Shown in pieces: positions 1-6,386 of a stretch of 7,239 nucleotides of DNA. The notes under the pieces are model-generated. The model had not been told where the DNA came from, did not search any database, and saw only the letters and a list, made by a program, of their open reading frames with translations. Every line of letters starts with the position of its first letter. Within the stretch, counting starts at the first letter, position 1. Source of the stretch: JBEKYH01 sp049511115 (GTDB lineage: Bacteria > Planctomycetota > Phycisphaerae > Tepidisphaerales > Tepidisphaeraceae); NCBI GenBank assembly GCA_049511115.1, contig JBEKYH010000261.1:1-7239 (forward strand), in the 5' to 3' direction. The translations under genes and the position numbers were made by a program.

Positions 1-1478
1 ATCAGGGGAACTTGCACGCTGTTCGTGGAGTCCAAATGGAATGGACTCTGCCTCGTTCTGTCCGGTTCAAACGGCGCCAGCCAACTTGCCTTAAAATAGA
101 TGGCGTTTACCAGAACGAGGCGCGTTTGTGCGTCGAGGGCTCCAGGGGAAATAAGTCTGGAAATTTTTCCCATCGTATTCTGTTCGACCCATTCGTTGAT
201 CTTGTCCGCCGCCGCACCGGGGGCCCCGATGAAGTCCGCCTCGCGCAGGCTGGCGCCGTAGTTTCTTCCCAGCAAAGAAAGGAAGTCCGGATTGTAGGAC
301 ATGCCGCTCTGACCCCATAGGGCGTTGGCGACCGCGAGTTGGTACAGGGTCTTGTTGCCCATTTGGCCGCCGCCATCCAGATCAAGAGACAGTTTCGCAT
401 AGGCGGCGTGGACCGTGTCCCCGGGCACGGAGAAATGCAGCGTCTGCGCCATCTGCTCTGCCGTTTGCCCGCGCGCGCCGGCATAGGTCATGGCCAATGC
501 CGAACTGATGCTGTAGGGAGAGAAGGATAAATTGCCGGAATTACCGGCCAGATGGCTGTAGAGATCAAGGGCAAAAGCGTTGCAATCGTTAGCCACGATC
601 GACGGATCGGCGGAGATAGCAGCCAGGGGATGACCGGAAGCCGGGCCAGATGCCGGGGAAGCAGGCGGCGCGGCCGATGGCGCGGTGGGTTGTGCGGCGG
701 CGACGGGATCGACGGCGTTGGCAATTTCGTCCAAGAGGCCCGCGATCCGGGCTTGCACAAGACGCGAGTTGATAACCAACAGGCGGCCATCGATTTCCTC
801 CATCCGGCCCGAAGTTCCGCCGTTTTCCATCCACGTGTCGGGCCCGGCGTCGTCTCGGATCAACCCCCTGATCGACTGCGTCAGGTCCCCAGCGCTGGGT
901 GTTGATTCGGAATCCGCCCAGCTCGGCAGCATAAATTGCCGCCCAGGGGACTTGGGCGGGGCCTGGAGTAATTTGGCTACTAGTCCGCGCAGGTCGTAGA
1001 CGCGGGTGACCAGGTCCTGATTGAGGTCGTCAACGGTCGAGATCGTGATGATGCCGTCGTAGATTTCGTAATCCAGCTTGTACCCGGGGGCGGCGGCGCG
1101 AAGCGTCTGCTCCAGAGCCCAGGCGGCGGGAATATCCGTCAAATGCAAGGTCACGGGTGTGTTTGGGTCGATGCCTGCCGCCTGCAGGGTGCGGGAACGC
1201 AAAACGACGTTCACGCCGGTGACCTGGTGAAAGTAGTTGATTGCGTCGGTGAGGTGGCAATTGGTCAGCGTGTATTGAGGCAACACAGTCTGAAGCTGGC
1301 GCACAACCCTTGCGTCCGCGGCCACTTCGCTTGGATTTTCCAGGTCGGGAACCGGCGTGTGCCAGGCGTCCAGCTTTGGGGCTGCGGCTGACGGATCGTC
1401 GGCATTGGCACAGCCAATAAGTCCAAGTGCTAACGCCAGGGCCAGCGCAAATCGCAATCGGAGAATGCCGCAACTCAT
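1..1478 (-). CDS. Predicted lipoprotein: STN-like domain fused to a serpin (3' end beyond window)
   Basis: My minus-strand translation is open from ATG at 1478 to the window edge (492 codons, no stop). Residues 1-23 are a lipoprotein signal: R7 and R9, an Ala/Leu core, lipobox L20-I-G-C23. Residues ~65-148 resemble the short secretin/TonB N-terminal (STN) domain (CHLTDAINYFHQVTGVNVV, later PVTLHLTDIPAAWAL and YDGIITIS). Residues ~155-253 continue as in planctomycete STN proteins (VYDLRGLV, DTWMENGG, DGRLLVINSRL). A Pro/Ala-rich linker covers ~257-292. From ~295 the match is a serpin: FSPYSISSALAMTYAGARG (319-337), TAEQMAQTLHF (339-349), INEWVEQNTMGKI (427-439), LVNAIYFKASW (456-466), PFEPDRT (469-475). 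Serpins are usually suicide inhibitors of serine or cysteine proteases. The reactive-centre loop and C-terminal signature lie off-window, so inhibitory activity and target cannot be judged. This start is chosen because AAGGAG lies 7 nt upstream. Envelope anchoring is inferred from the lipobox. Both domain calls are firm; function is not. Confidence 0.93.
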   Translation of the reverse strand, partial: MSCGILRLRFALALALALGLIGCANADDPSAAAPKLDAWHTPVPDLENPSEVAADARVVRQLQTVLPQYTLTNCHLTDAINYFHQVTGVNVVLRSRTLQAAGIDPNTPVTLHLTDIPAAWALEQTLRAAAPGYKLDYEIYDGIITISTVDDLNQDLVTRVYDLRGLVAKLLQAPPKSPGRQFMLPSWADSESTPSAGDLTQSIRGLIRDDAGPDTWMENGGTSGRMEEIDGRLLVINSRLVQARIAGLLDEIANAVDPVAAAQPTAPSAAPPASPASGPASGHPLAAISADPSIVANDCNAFALDLYSHLAGNSGNLSFSPYSISSALAMTYAGARGQTAEQMAQTLHFSVPGDTVHAAYAKLSLDLDGGGQMGNKTLYQLAVANALWGQSGMSYNPDFLSLLGRNYGASLREADFIGAPGAAADKINEWVEQNTMGKISRLISPGALDAQTRLVLVNAIYFKASWLAPFEPDRTRQSPFHLDSTNSVQVPL

Positions 1479-1485
1479 GGCCGGT

Positions 1486-1491
1486 CTCCTT
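1486..1491 (-). promoter_or_regulatory. Shine-Dalgarno of the STN-serpin gene
   Basis: The minus strand reads AAGGAG, then 7 nt (ACCGGCC), then ATG at 1478. Motif and spacing are near ideal, and this fixes the start codon. The two large plus-strand genes in the window have nothing comparable. Confidence 0.85.
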
Positions 1492-1514
1492 CCGCAAGGA
1501 CCACCAAGTACGGA

Positions 1515-1520
1515 ATCATA
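1515..1520 (-). promoter_or_regulatory. Possible -10 box for the STN-serpin gene
   Basis: The minus strand reads TATGAT, five of six matches to TATAAT, about 37 nt upstream of the start codon. That leaves room for a short leader carrying the Shine-Dalgarno. I found no convincing -35 at 16-19 nt upstream, so this is only a suggestion. Confidence 0.22.
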
Positions 1521-1541
1521 GCCGATTTCTCTCAGCCCCGC

Positions 1542-1570
1542 TTGCCACCTGCGACCGCTGACCGCATATT
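1542..1570 (+). promoter_or_regulatory. Candidate sigma70-type promoter for the first TPR-glycosyltransferase
   Basis: TTGCCA (1542-1547, five of six to TTGACA) and CATATT (1565-1570, four of six to TATAAT) are separated by exactly 17 nt. Transcription would begin near 1577, giving a leader of only a few nucleotides before ATG at 1583. This fits the absence of a Shine-Dalgarno. The promoter faces away from the serpin gene in the same 104-bp gap. It rests on consensus matching only. Confidence 0.4.
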
Positions 1571-1582
1571 CCCCTCACGGCT

Positions 1583-3673
1583 ATGGCGGAGCTTACGATT
1601 CAACAAGCCTTCGATCTTGCATTGCAGCGCCATCAGGCTGGGCAGTTGCGCGAGGCGGAGCAGATATACCGGCACATCCTTTCGGTGCAGCCGAATCATG
1701 CAGGGGCGATGCACTTCCTGGGCGTTATCGCGCGGCAGTCGGGCCGAAACGATATCGCCGTGGATTTGATTGGCCGAGCCATCGCCATCAATCCGACGTA
1801 TCCAGGAGCGCACAATAATCTTGGCACGGCGCTGCGAGACATCGGCCGACTTGATGAAGCGATTGCCGCCTTTCGTCAGGCCATCGCACTTGCGGCGAAT
1901 AGTCCGGAACCCCACTTCAATCTCGCCAATGCGCTGCACGACAAGGGCCAACTGACAGAGGCCATCGCGGTGTATCGGCAAGCGATTACCCTGCGGCCCA
2001 ACCATGCCGAAACCCACCTGAACCTGGGCATTACATTGAAAGACAGCGGCCAGCGCGATGCGGCGATTGCAGCGTATCGGCAGGCGATTGCAATCAAGCA
2101 TGACTTCCCTGACGCGCTCTACCATCTGGCCATTGCCTTGCGCGAAGCGGGGCAGGTTGACGGCGCCATCGCCGCCTATCGCCAGACGATTTTGCTCCGG
2201 CCCGATTATCGCGGGGCGCACAATAATCTCGGCAACGCGTTGCACGACAGCGGCCAAATTCGCGAGTCCATCGCCGCCTATCGCCATGCCATTGTCCTCG
2301 ATCCGCACTTGCCTGGGGCGTACAGCAATCTGGGAAATGCGCTCAGGGAGACGGGGGAGATCGAAGAGGCCATCGCCGCGTGCCGCCGGGCGATTACGCT
2401 TAATCCCCATTTCGCTCAAGGCTACTACAACCTTGGCAACGCGCTGAAAGAGAAAGGGCAAAGGGAGGAGGCCGTCGCGGCGTATCGACAGACGATTGTG
2501 CTCAATCCCAACATTGCCGAGGTGCACAACAATCTCGGCAACGTACTCAATGAAATAGGCCAGGTCGAAGCGGCAATCGTCTCCTATCGCCAGGCGATTG
2601 CGCTCAATCCCAACGTGGCTCAAGTGTATAATAATCTGGGCAATGCGCTGGCGGAACTCGGCGAGCTCGAAGCGGCCATTGCTTCGCATCGTCGCGCCGT
2701 TGCGCTTGATCCCACGTTGGCCGAAGCCCGCAATAATCTTTCTATGTGCCTCCTGCGGCGCGGCGAGTTTGACGAGGGATGGGTCGAGCATGAATGGCGC
2801 TGGAAAGTCAGCCGCCTGGAGCAGGCTCGACCGTTTACGCAGCCAACATGGAGGGGGGAAGACCCCAACGGCAAGATCATTTTGCTTCACCCCGAACAGG
2901 GTTTTGGCGACTCGATTAACTTTCTGCGTTACGTTCCGCTGCTGGCCGCGCGCGGGGCGAAGGTGGTTCTGGAAATCCAAAGCGAGCTAAAGAGATTGGC
3001 GGAGCGATTGGAGGGCGTAAGCACTCTTGTACCGCGCGGGCGGCCGCTGCCGCCGTTTGATTATCACTGCCCGATTCTCAGTTTGCCGCTGGCGTTCAAG
3101 ACCAGGCTGGATTCGATCCCGACCAATGTGCCCTATCTGTCTGCGGATCCGGCGCTTTTGGAATCATGGCGGCGAAAGTTATCGCCGCCGGGCGGGGGCC
3201 TGAAAATCGCGCTCAACTGGGCGGGTAACGCGAATTTCAAAGGCGATCGCACTCGGTCACTGACTCTAGACCGCCTAGCACGATTCGCCAACATCACGGG
3301 CGTAACCTTTTACAGCATTCAAAAAGGCGTTGCTGGTCTCCATTCCGATAACCCGCCGCCGGGCTTACGCCTGATCAACCTCGGTCCGGACCTGCATGAT
3401 TTCGCCGACACCGCGGCCGTGATGAGCCTGATGGATCTGGTCGTCACGACCGACACCAGCGTGGCCCATCTCGCCGGCGCGCTGGGCCGGCCGACTTGGG
3501 TGATGTTGCAATTTGTATCCGATTGGCGATGGCTGTTGGGTCGAGAGGACAGCCCGTGGTATCCGACGATGCGATTGTTCCGGCAGATGAGCCGAGGAGA
3601 CTGGGAGGGAGTGATTACGCGGGTTGCGGAGGCGCTGACGGCTTTCATCGAATCGAAATCGCGCACCGCATAA
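1583..3673 (+). CDS. TPR protein with C-terminal GT9/heptosyltransferase-like domain (paralogue 1)
   Basis: The protein has 696 residues. Residues 1-39 form an N-terminal TPR-like helix pair (TIQQAF, then AEQIYRHIL). Ten 34-residue TPR units fill 40-379, with the typical NNLGNAL...EAIAAYRQAI pattern, and a last half-unit begins at 380 (FDEGW 395-399). From ~430 comes a glycosyltransferase-B-like region resembling family 9 heptosyltransferases: EQGFGD (438-443), LRYVPLL (448-454), LNWAG (544-548), DTSVAHLAGALGRP (624-637, with D624 and H629) and WYPTMRLFRQ (659-668). No signal peptide or membrane segment is evident, so it is probably cytoplasmic. By analogy with TPR-linked O-GlcNAc transferases, the TPR superhelix may hold a protein acceptor, but donor and acceptor are unknown. 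The ATG is supported by the matching N-terminus of the downstream paralogue (LTIQQAF in both). No Shine-Dalgarno precedes it. The paralogue follows after 58 nt in the same direction. Confidence 0.93.
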   Translation: MAELTIQQAFDLALQRHQAGQLREAEQIYRHILSVQPNHAGAMHFLGVIARQSGRNDIAVDLIGRAIAINPTYPGAHNNLGTALRDIGRLDEAIAAFRQAIALAANSPEPHFNLANALHDKGQLTEAIAVYRQAITLRPNHAETHLNLGITLKDSGQRDAAIAAYRQAIAIKHDFPDALYHLAIALREAGQVDGAIAAYRQTILLRPDYRGAHNNLGNALHDSGQIRESIAAYRHAIVLDPHLPGAYSNLGNALRETGEIEEAIAACRRAITLNPHFAQGYYNLGNALKEKGQREEAVAAYRQTIVLNPNIAEVHNNLGNVLNEIGQVEAAIVSYRQAIALNPNVAQVYNNLGNALAELGELEAAIASHRRAVALDPTLAEARNNLSMCLLRRGEFDEGWVEHEWRWKVSRLEQARPFTQPTWRGEDPNGKIILLHPEQGFGDSINFLRYVPLLAARGAKVVLEIQSELKRLAERLEGVSTLVPRGRPLPPFDYHCPILSLPLAFKTRLDSIPTNVPYLSADPALLESWRRKLSPPGGGLKIALNWAGNANFKGDRTRSLTLDRLARFANITGVTFYSIQKGVAGLHSDNPPPGLRLINLGPDLHDFADTAAVMSLMDLVVTTDTSVAHLAGALGRPTWVMLQFVSDWRWLLGREDSPWYPTMRLFRQMSRGDWEGVITRVAEALTAFIESKSRTA
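1700..2719 (+). repeat. Ten tandem 102-bp units encoding TPRs (paralogue 1)
   Basis: Residues 40-379 divide exactly into ten 34-residue units with no insertions. Most end in a proline-containing turn such as LNPNI or LDPTL. Two units break the pattern: unit 2 ends ALAANS and unit 4 ends AIKHDF, both lacking the usual proline. A half-unit precedes the array and another follows it. Confidence 0.9.
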
Positions 3674-3713
3674 CATCCGGTTGATTATGGTTATCGAATG
3701 ATACGCGGCATCG

Positions 3714-3719
3714 GATATT
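3714..3719 (+). promoter_or_regulatory. Possible -10 box in front of paralogue 2
   Basis: GATATT lies at the same distance from the ATG (3732) as CATATT does in paralogue 1. The hexamer 17 nt upstream is TTATCG, a poor -35 (three of six). It could be a weak internal promoter or an inherited remnant from the duplication. No Shine-Dalgarno is present between it and the start. Confidence 0.25.
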
Positions 3720-3731
3720 CTTATCTCCAGC

Positions 3732-5822
3732 ATGGACCAATTGACGATCCAACAAGCCTTTGTTGTGGCGACGCAGCACCATGCGGCGGGCCGCTTGAAT
3801 GACGCGGAGCAGTTATATCGGAGCATCCTGGCTCGACAGCCGCGGCATGCCGGCGCGATGCATAATCTCGGCCTGATCGCGCATCAGATGAAACGTGACG
3901 ACGTTGCTTTGGAATTGATCCGCGGGGCGATTGCCATCGATCCCAATTATGCCGACGCCTACAAAAGCCTCGGCCACATTTTGCGGCGCCAAGGGCAGAC
4001 CGAGGAGGCCGTCGTCGCGTATCGGAGGGCCATTGCGCTGAATCCCACGGATGCCGAGGCACATGCCAATCTTGGATTCGCCCTGAAGAATAAAGGTCAA
4101 CTCGATGAGGCGATTGCCGCATATCGGCAGGCCACCGCCCTTCGGCCCGACTATGCCCATGCTTACTACAATCTTGGCATCGCCCTGAAGGATGCGGGAC
4201 GGCTCGATGAAGCCATTGCCGCTTATCGCCGGGCGATCGCGTGCGAGGCTGGATTCTACGAGGCCCACAGTAATCTCGGCGTCGCTCTGAGAGATGCCGG
4301 ACGTCTCGATGAAGCGGTCGCCGCTTATCGGCAGGCCGTGGCGCTTCGGCCCGGCCTTGCGCCGGCGCACTTCAATCTGGGAATCGCCCTGCACGAAGCC
4401 GGATTCCGCGATCAGTCTATCACCGCGTATCGCCATGCGGTCGCCCTTGATCCCGGCATGGCCCAGGCCCACGACAATCTGGGAAATGTTTTGCGGGACT
4501 GCGGGCGGCTGGATGAGGCGATTGTCGCCCATCGGCAGGCCATCGCGCTTCAGCCTCATTTCGCCCAATCCCAATACAATCTCGGGAATGCGTTGCGCGA
4601 CGCGGGAGATTTAGACGGGGCGGTCGCCGCGTTTCGACAGGCCGTTGCCCTTCGGCCCGACTTTGCGGAAGCTCACTACAATCTGGGAAATGTTTTGCGC
4701 GAGGCGGCGCGCCTCGATGAGGCCGTCGCCGCGTTGCGGCAAGCCGTTGCCCTGCGGCCCAACTATGCCGAGGCTCACAATAATCTCGGCATCACCCTTC
4801 ACTACCAGCTTCAGCGTGAAAAGGGCATAGCCGCGAGTCGGACGGCCATTCGCCTTCAGCCGGATTACGCCGAAGCTCATTACAATCTCGCAAGAGGGTT
4901 GCTGTCGGGAGGTGATTTTGAGGAAGGATGGTCGGAGCACGAATGGCGATTGAAAGCACCAGGATTGCAACCGGCCCGGACGTTCCCTCAACCGCGGTGG
5001 CATGGTGAGGACCTGCATGGAAAGATAATTCTGGTCTACACCGAACAGGGGTTTGGCGATGCCATCCAGTTCCTGCGTTATGTGCCGCTGCTTGCCCGCC
5101 GCGGCGCGAAGGTTGTTCTCGAAATTCAGCCGGAGTTAAAGAGGATCGCACAGCGCCTGGAGGGAGTGAGTCGGCTTCTTGAACGCGGCGATGCGCTGGC
5201 TGACTTCGATTTCCATTGCCCGATTCTCAGTTTGCCGCTGGCTTTTAAGACGACGCTGGAATCAATTCCGGCGAATGTTCCCTACCTTTTTCCAGACGCA
5301 CAATTCGTCGAATCCTGGGGGCAGAAGTTCCCTGCCGTTGCGACAGGATTCAAGGTTGCTCTCGCCTGGGCGGGAAGCCCCCAGCACAAGGGAGATCGGA
5401 GCAGGTCCATCCCACTGCACGATCTGGCCCCACTATCGCGCGCGGACGGCGTGACTTTCTTTAGCGTTCAGAAAGGCCGGGGCGAATCCGAGGCGAACGA
5501 GCCGCCAGCGGGTCTGCGACTGGTCAATCTTGCACCGGACCTGCATGATTTCGCCGACACGGCGGCGGTTTTGTGCCTGATGGACCTGGTGATTACAGCG
5601 GATACCAGCGTCGCCCACCTGGCCGGCGCGCTGGGTCGCCCCGTGTGGGTGATATTGCCGACGGTTCCTGATTGGCGCTGGCTTCATAACCGGCAGGACA
5701 GTCCCTGGTATCCGACGATGCGGTTGTTCCGGCAGACCAAATCGGGCGATTGGGGAGGTGTGATTTCGCGGGTGGGGGAGGCGCTGGCGGCGTTCGTCGA
5801 AGAAGGGGGGATGACAAGGTGA
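3732..5822 (+). CDS. TPR protein with C-terminal GT9/heptosyltransferase-like domain (paralogue 2)
   Basis: This 696-residue protein aligns with its upstream neighbour end to end without gaps. By my hand count about 65% of residues are identical over the C-terminal ~290 positions. The order is the same: an N-terminal helix pair (1-39), ten 34-residue TPRs (40-379), a capping half-repeat (FEEGW), then the glycosyltransferase-like domain. The key motifs EQGFGD (438-443), LAWAG (544-548), DTSVAHLAGALGRP (624-637) and WYPTMRLFRQ (659-668) are intact, so both copies look functional. The linker around 486-497 and the stretches at 520-540 and 580-590 differ most and may reflect different specificity. 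It starts 58 nt after the first gene's stop, so co-transcription is likely. The last three residues (MTR) and the TGA stop lie inside an 8-bp tandem repeat. No signal peptide is seen. The substrate is unknown. Confidence 0.93.
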   Translation: MDQLTIQQAFVVATQHHAAGRLNDAEQLYRSILARQPRHAGAMHNLGLIAHQMKRDDVALELIRGAIAIDPNYADAYKSLGHILRRQGQTEEAVVAYRRAIALNPTDAEAHANLGFALKNKGQLDEAIAAYRQATALRPDYAHAYYNLGIALKDAGRLDEAIAAYRRAIACEAGFYEAHSNLGVALRDAGRLDEAVAAYRQAVALRPGLAPAHFNLGIALHEAGFRDQSITAYRHAVALDPGMAQAHDNLGNVLRDCGRLDEAIVAHRQAIALQPHFAQSQYNLGNALRDAGDLDGAVAAFRQAVALRPDFAEAHYNLGNVLREAARLDEAVAALRQAVALRPNYAEAHNNLGITLHYQLQREKGIAASRTAIRLQPDYAEAHYNLARGLLSGGDFEEGWSEHEWRLKAPGLQPARTFPQPRWHGEDLHGKIILVYTEQGFGDAIQFLRYVPLLARRGAKVVLEIQPELKRIAQRLEGVSRLLERGDALADFDFHCPILSLPLAFKTTLESIPANVPYLFPDAQFVESWGQKFPAVATGFKVALAWAGSPQHKGDRSRSIPLHDLAPLSRADGVTFFSVQKGRGESEANEPPAGLRLVNLAPDLHDFADTAAVLCLMDLVITADTSVAHLAGALGRPVWVILPTVPDWRWLHNRQDSPWYPTMRLFRQTKSGDWGGVISRVGEALAAFVEEGGMTR
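3849..4868 (+). repeat. Ten tandem 102-bp units encoding TPRs (paralogue 2)
   Basis: Residues 40-379 form ten 34-residue TPR units, closer to consensus (AEAHYNLGNVLREAARLDEA type) than those of paralogue 1. Unit 4 (ending ACEAGF) lacks the turn proline, as does unit 4 of paralogue 1. Unit 6 shares SI.AYRHA..LDP with unit 6 of paralogue 1. Confidence 0.9.
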
Positions 5823-5851
5823 CCGGGTGACAAGGTGACAAGGTGAAGGGG
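5812..5851 (+). repeat. 8-bp tandem repeat, consensus TGACAAGG, five copies
   Basis: The units are TGACAAGG, TGACCGGG, TGACAAGG, TGACAAGG and TGAAGGGG, starting at 5812, 5820, 5828, 5836 and 5844. The second unit supplies the TGA stop of the upstream gene. Because 8 is not a multiple of 3, TGA occurs in all three forward frames within the array. Confidence 0.9.
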
Positions 5852-5937
5852 CTCGCCTGCACTGAGTGTCGGCGAGTGGGATTTTGATGCCTCTCAGCCG
5901 GGAACCACGCGCTGCCGCAGACGGCGGGGAAACGGCG

Positions 5938-5952
5938 CGCGGCTTTGCCGCG
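5938..5952. repeat. Short perfect hairpin after paralogue 2
   Basis: CGCGGC, loop TTT, GCCGCG. It lies 115 nt after the stop codon of paralogue 2. No T-run follows, so it is a poor intrinsic terminator, though it may still protect a transcript end. Confidence 0.6.
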
Positions 5953-5953
5953 A

Positions 5954-5981
5954 GAGAGTAGAAAGTAGAGAGTCGAAAGTA
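5954..5981 (+). repeat. 7-bp tandem repeat, consensus GARAGTA, four copies
   Basis: The units are GAGAGTA, GAAAGTA, GAGAGTC and GAAAGTA. They can also be read as two 14-bp units differing by one base. This is a short non-coding tandem array directly after the CGCGGC hairpin. Confidence 0.85.
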
Positions 5982-5992
5982 GACCGGACAAA

Positions 5993-6074
5993 AAGCCGAC
6001 GCCACCGCATGAGATGTAGAGTTGATCAGCCGGACAACGAGACGCCACGCGCAGTGGTGGATGGCGTCGGGCTT
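5993..6074. repeat. Imperfect inverted repeat
   Basis: The left arm AAGCCGACGCCACC (5993-6006) pairs with the right arm GGTGGATGGCGTCGGGCTT (6056-6074), apart from one single-base bulge and a small internal bulge. About 50 nt separate the arms. No function is assigned; it belongs to the repeat cluster. Confidence 0.55.
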
Positions 6075-6187
6075 GCCTGGCATACTCACGCTCGGCGGGT
6101 TCGAGCCGCTGACGTGAGGTTGTGGAGTCTTCACCTCCAGATCGTATATGGGAGTTATCCGATGGAGAAAGGCCAAATACAGAATCG

Positions 6188-6267
6188 AACCGCAGAGGCG
6201 CAGAGGACGCTGAGAAGAAATCAGAAATTGATTTCTTATTCTCTGCGAACTCCGCGCCTCCGCGGTT
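6188..6267. repeat. 80-bp imperfect palindrome (dispersed-repeat type)
   Basis: The outer arms are AACCGCAGAGGCGCAGAG (6188-6205) and CTCCGCGCCTCCGCGGTT (6250-6267). The core is a perfect 9-bp stem, AAGAAATCA (6215-6223) with TGATTTCTT (6229-6237), and a 5-nt loop. Mismatches and a 3-nt bulge lie between. The AACCGCAGAGGCGCAGAGG wording is, from memory, that of palindromes scattered in many copies through planctomycete and other environmental genomes. Copy number here cannot be checked from one window. Confidence 0.85.
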
Positions 6268-6386
6268 GGATGCGGCTTTCTCTTCGAACCGACGTAATGA
6301 CGATGGAGCAGTCGTCGGGGGCGTACAAAAGCATCCTGCCGCGAATGACAATCGGCGTTAGCCCGGGTATTTCTGCTTTACCGAGG

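Noticed and set aside
12..905. Several short plus-strand open frames in the first 900 bases
   Set aside because: All lie antisense to the serpin coding sequence and show no family resemblance.
1030..1497. A 155-codon minus-strand frame overlapping the start of the serpin gene
   Set aside because: It is out of frame with the STN-serpin protein, whose own frame has a strong Shine-Dalgarno and recognisable domains.
1532..2980. A 482-codon open frame on the minus strand across the TPR region of paralogue 1
   Set aside because: It is antisense to a clear TPR gene and repeats with the same 34-codon period, so it is a by-product of the repeated, GC-rich codons. It has no family resemblance or ribosome binding site.
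3813..4574. A 253-codon minus-strand open frame across the TPR region of paralogue 2
   Set aside because: It has the same cause: a periodic antisense shadow of the TPR repeats.
5938..5952. Intrinsic terminator for the glycosyltransferase pair
   Set aside because: The stem is perfect but only 6 bp with a 3-nt loop, and GAGAGAGTAG follows instead of a T-run. It is kept only as a hairpin.
5433..6351. Two overlapping minus-strand open frames of about 250 codons each over the 3' end of paralogue 2 and the repeat region
   Set aside because: Their translations are largely tandem-repeat sequence (SPCHLVT and STLYFLLS type strings) plus antisense of a real gene. They have no ribosome binding site and no domain.
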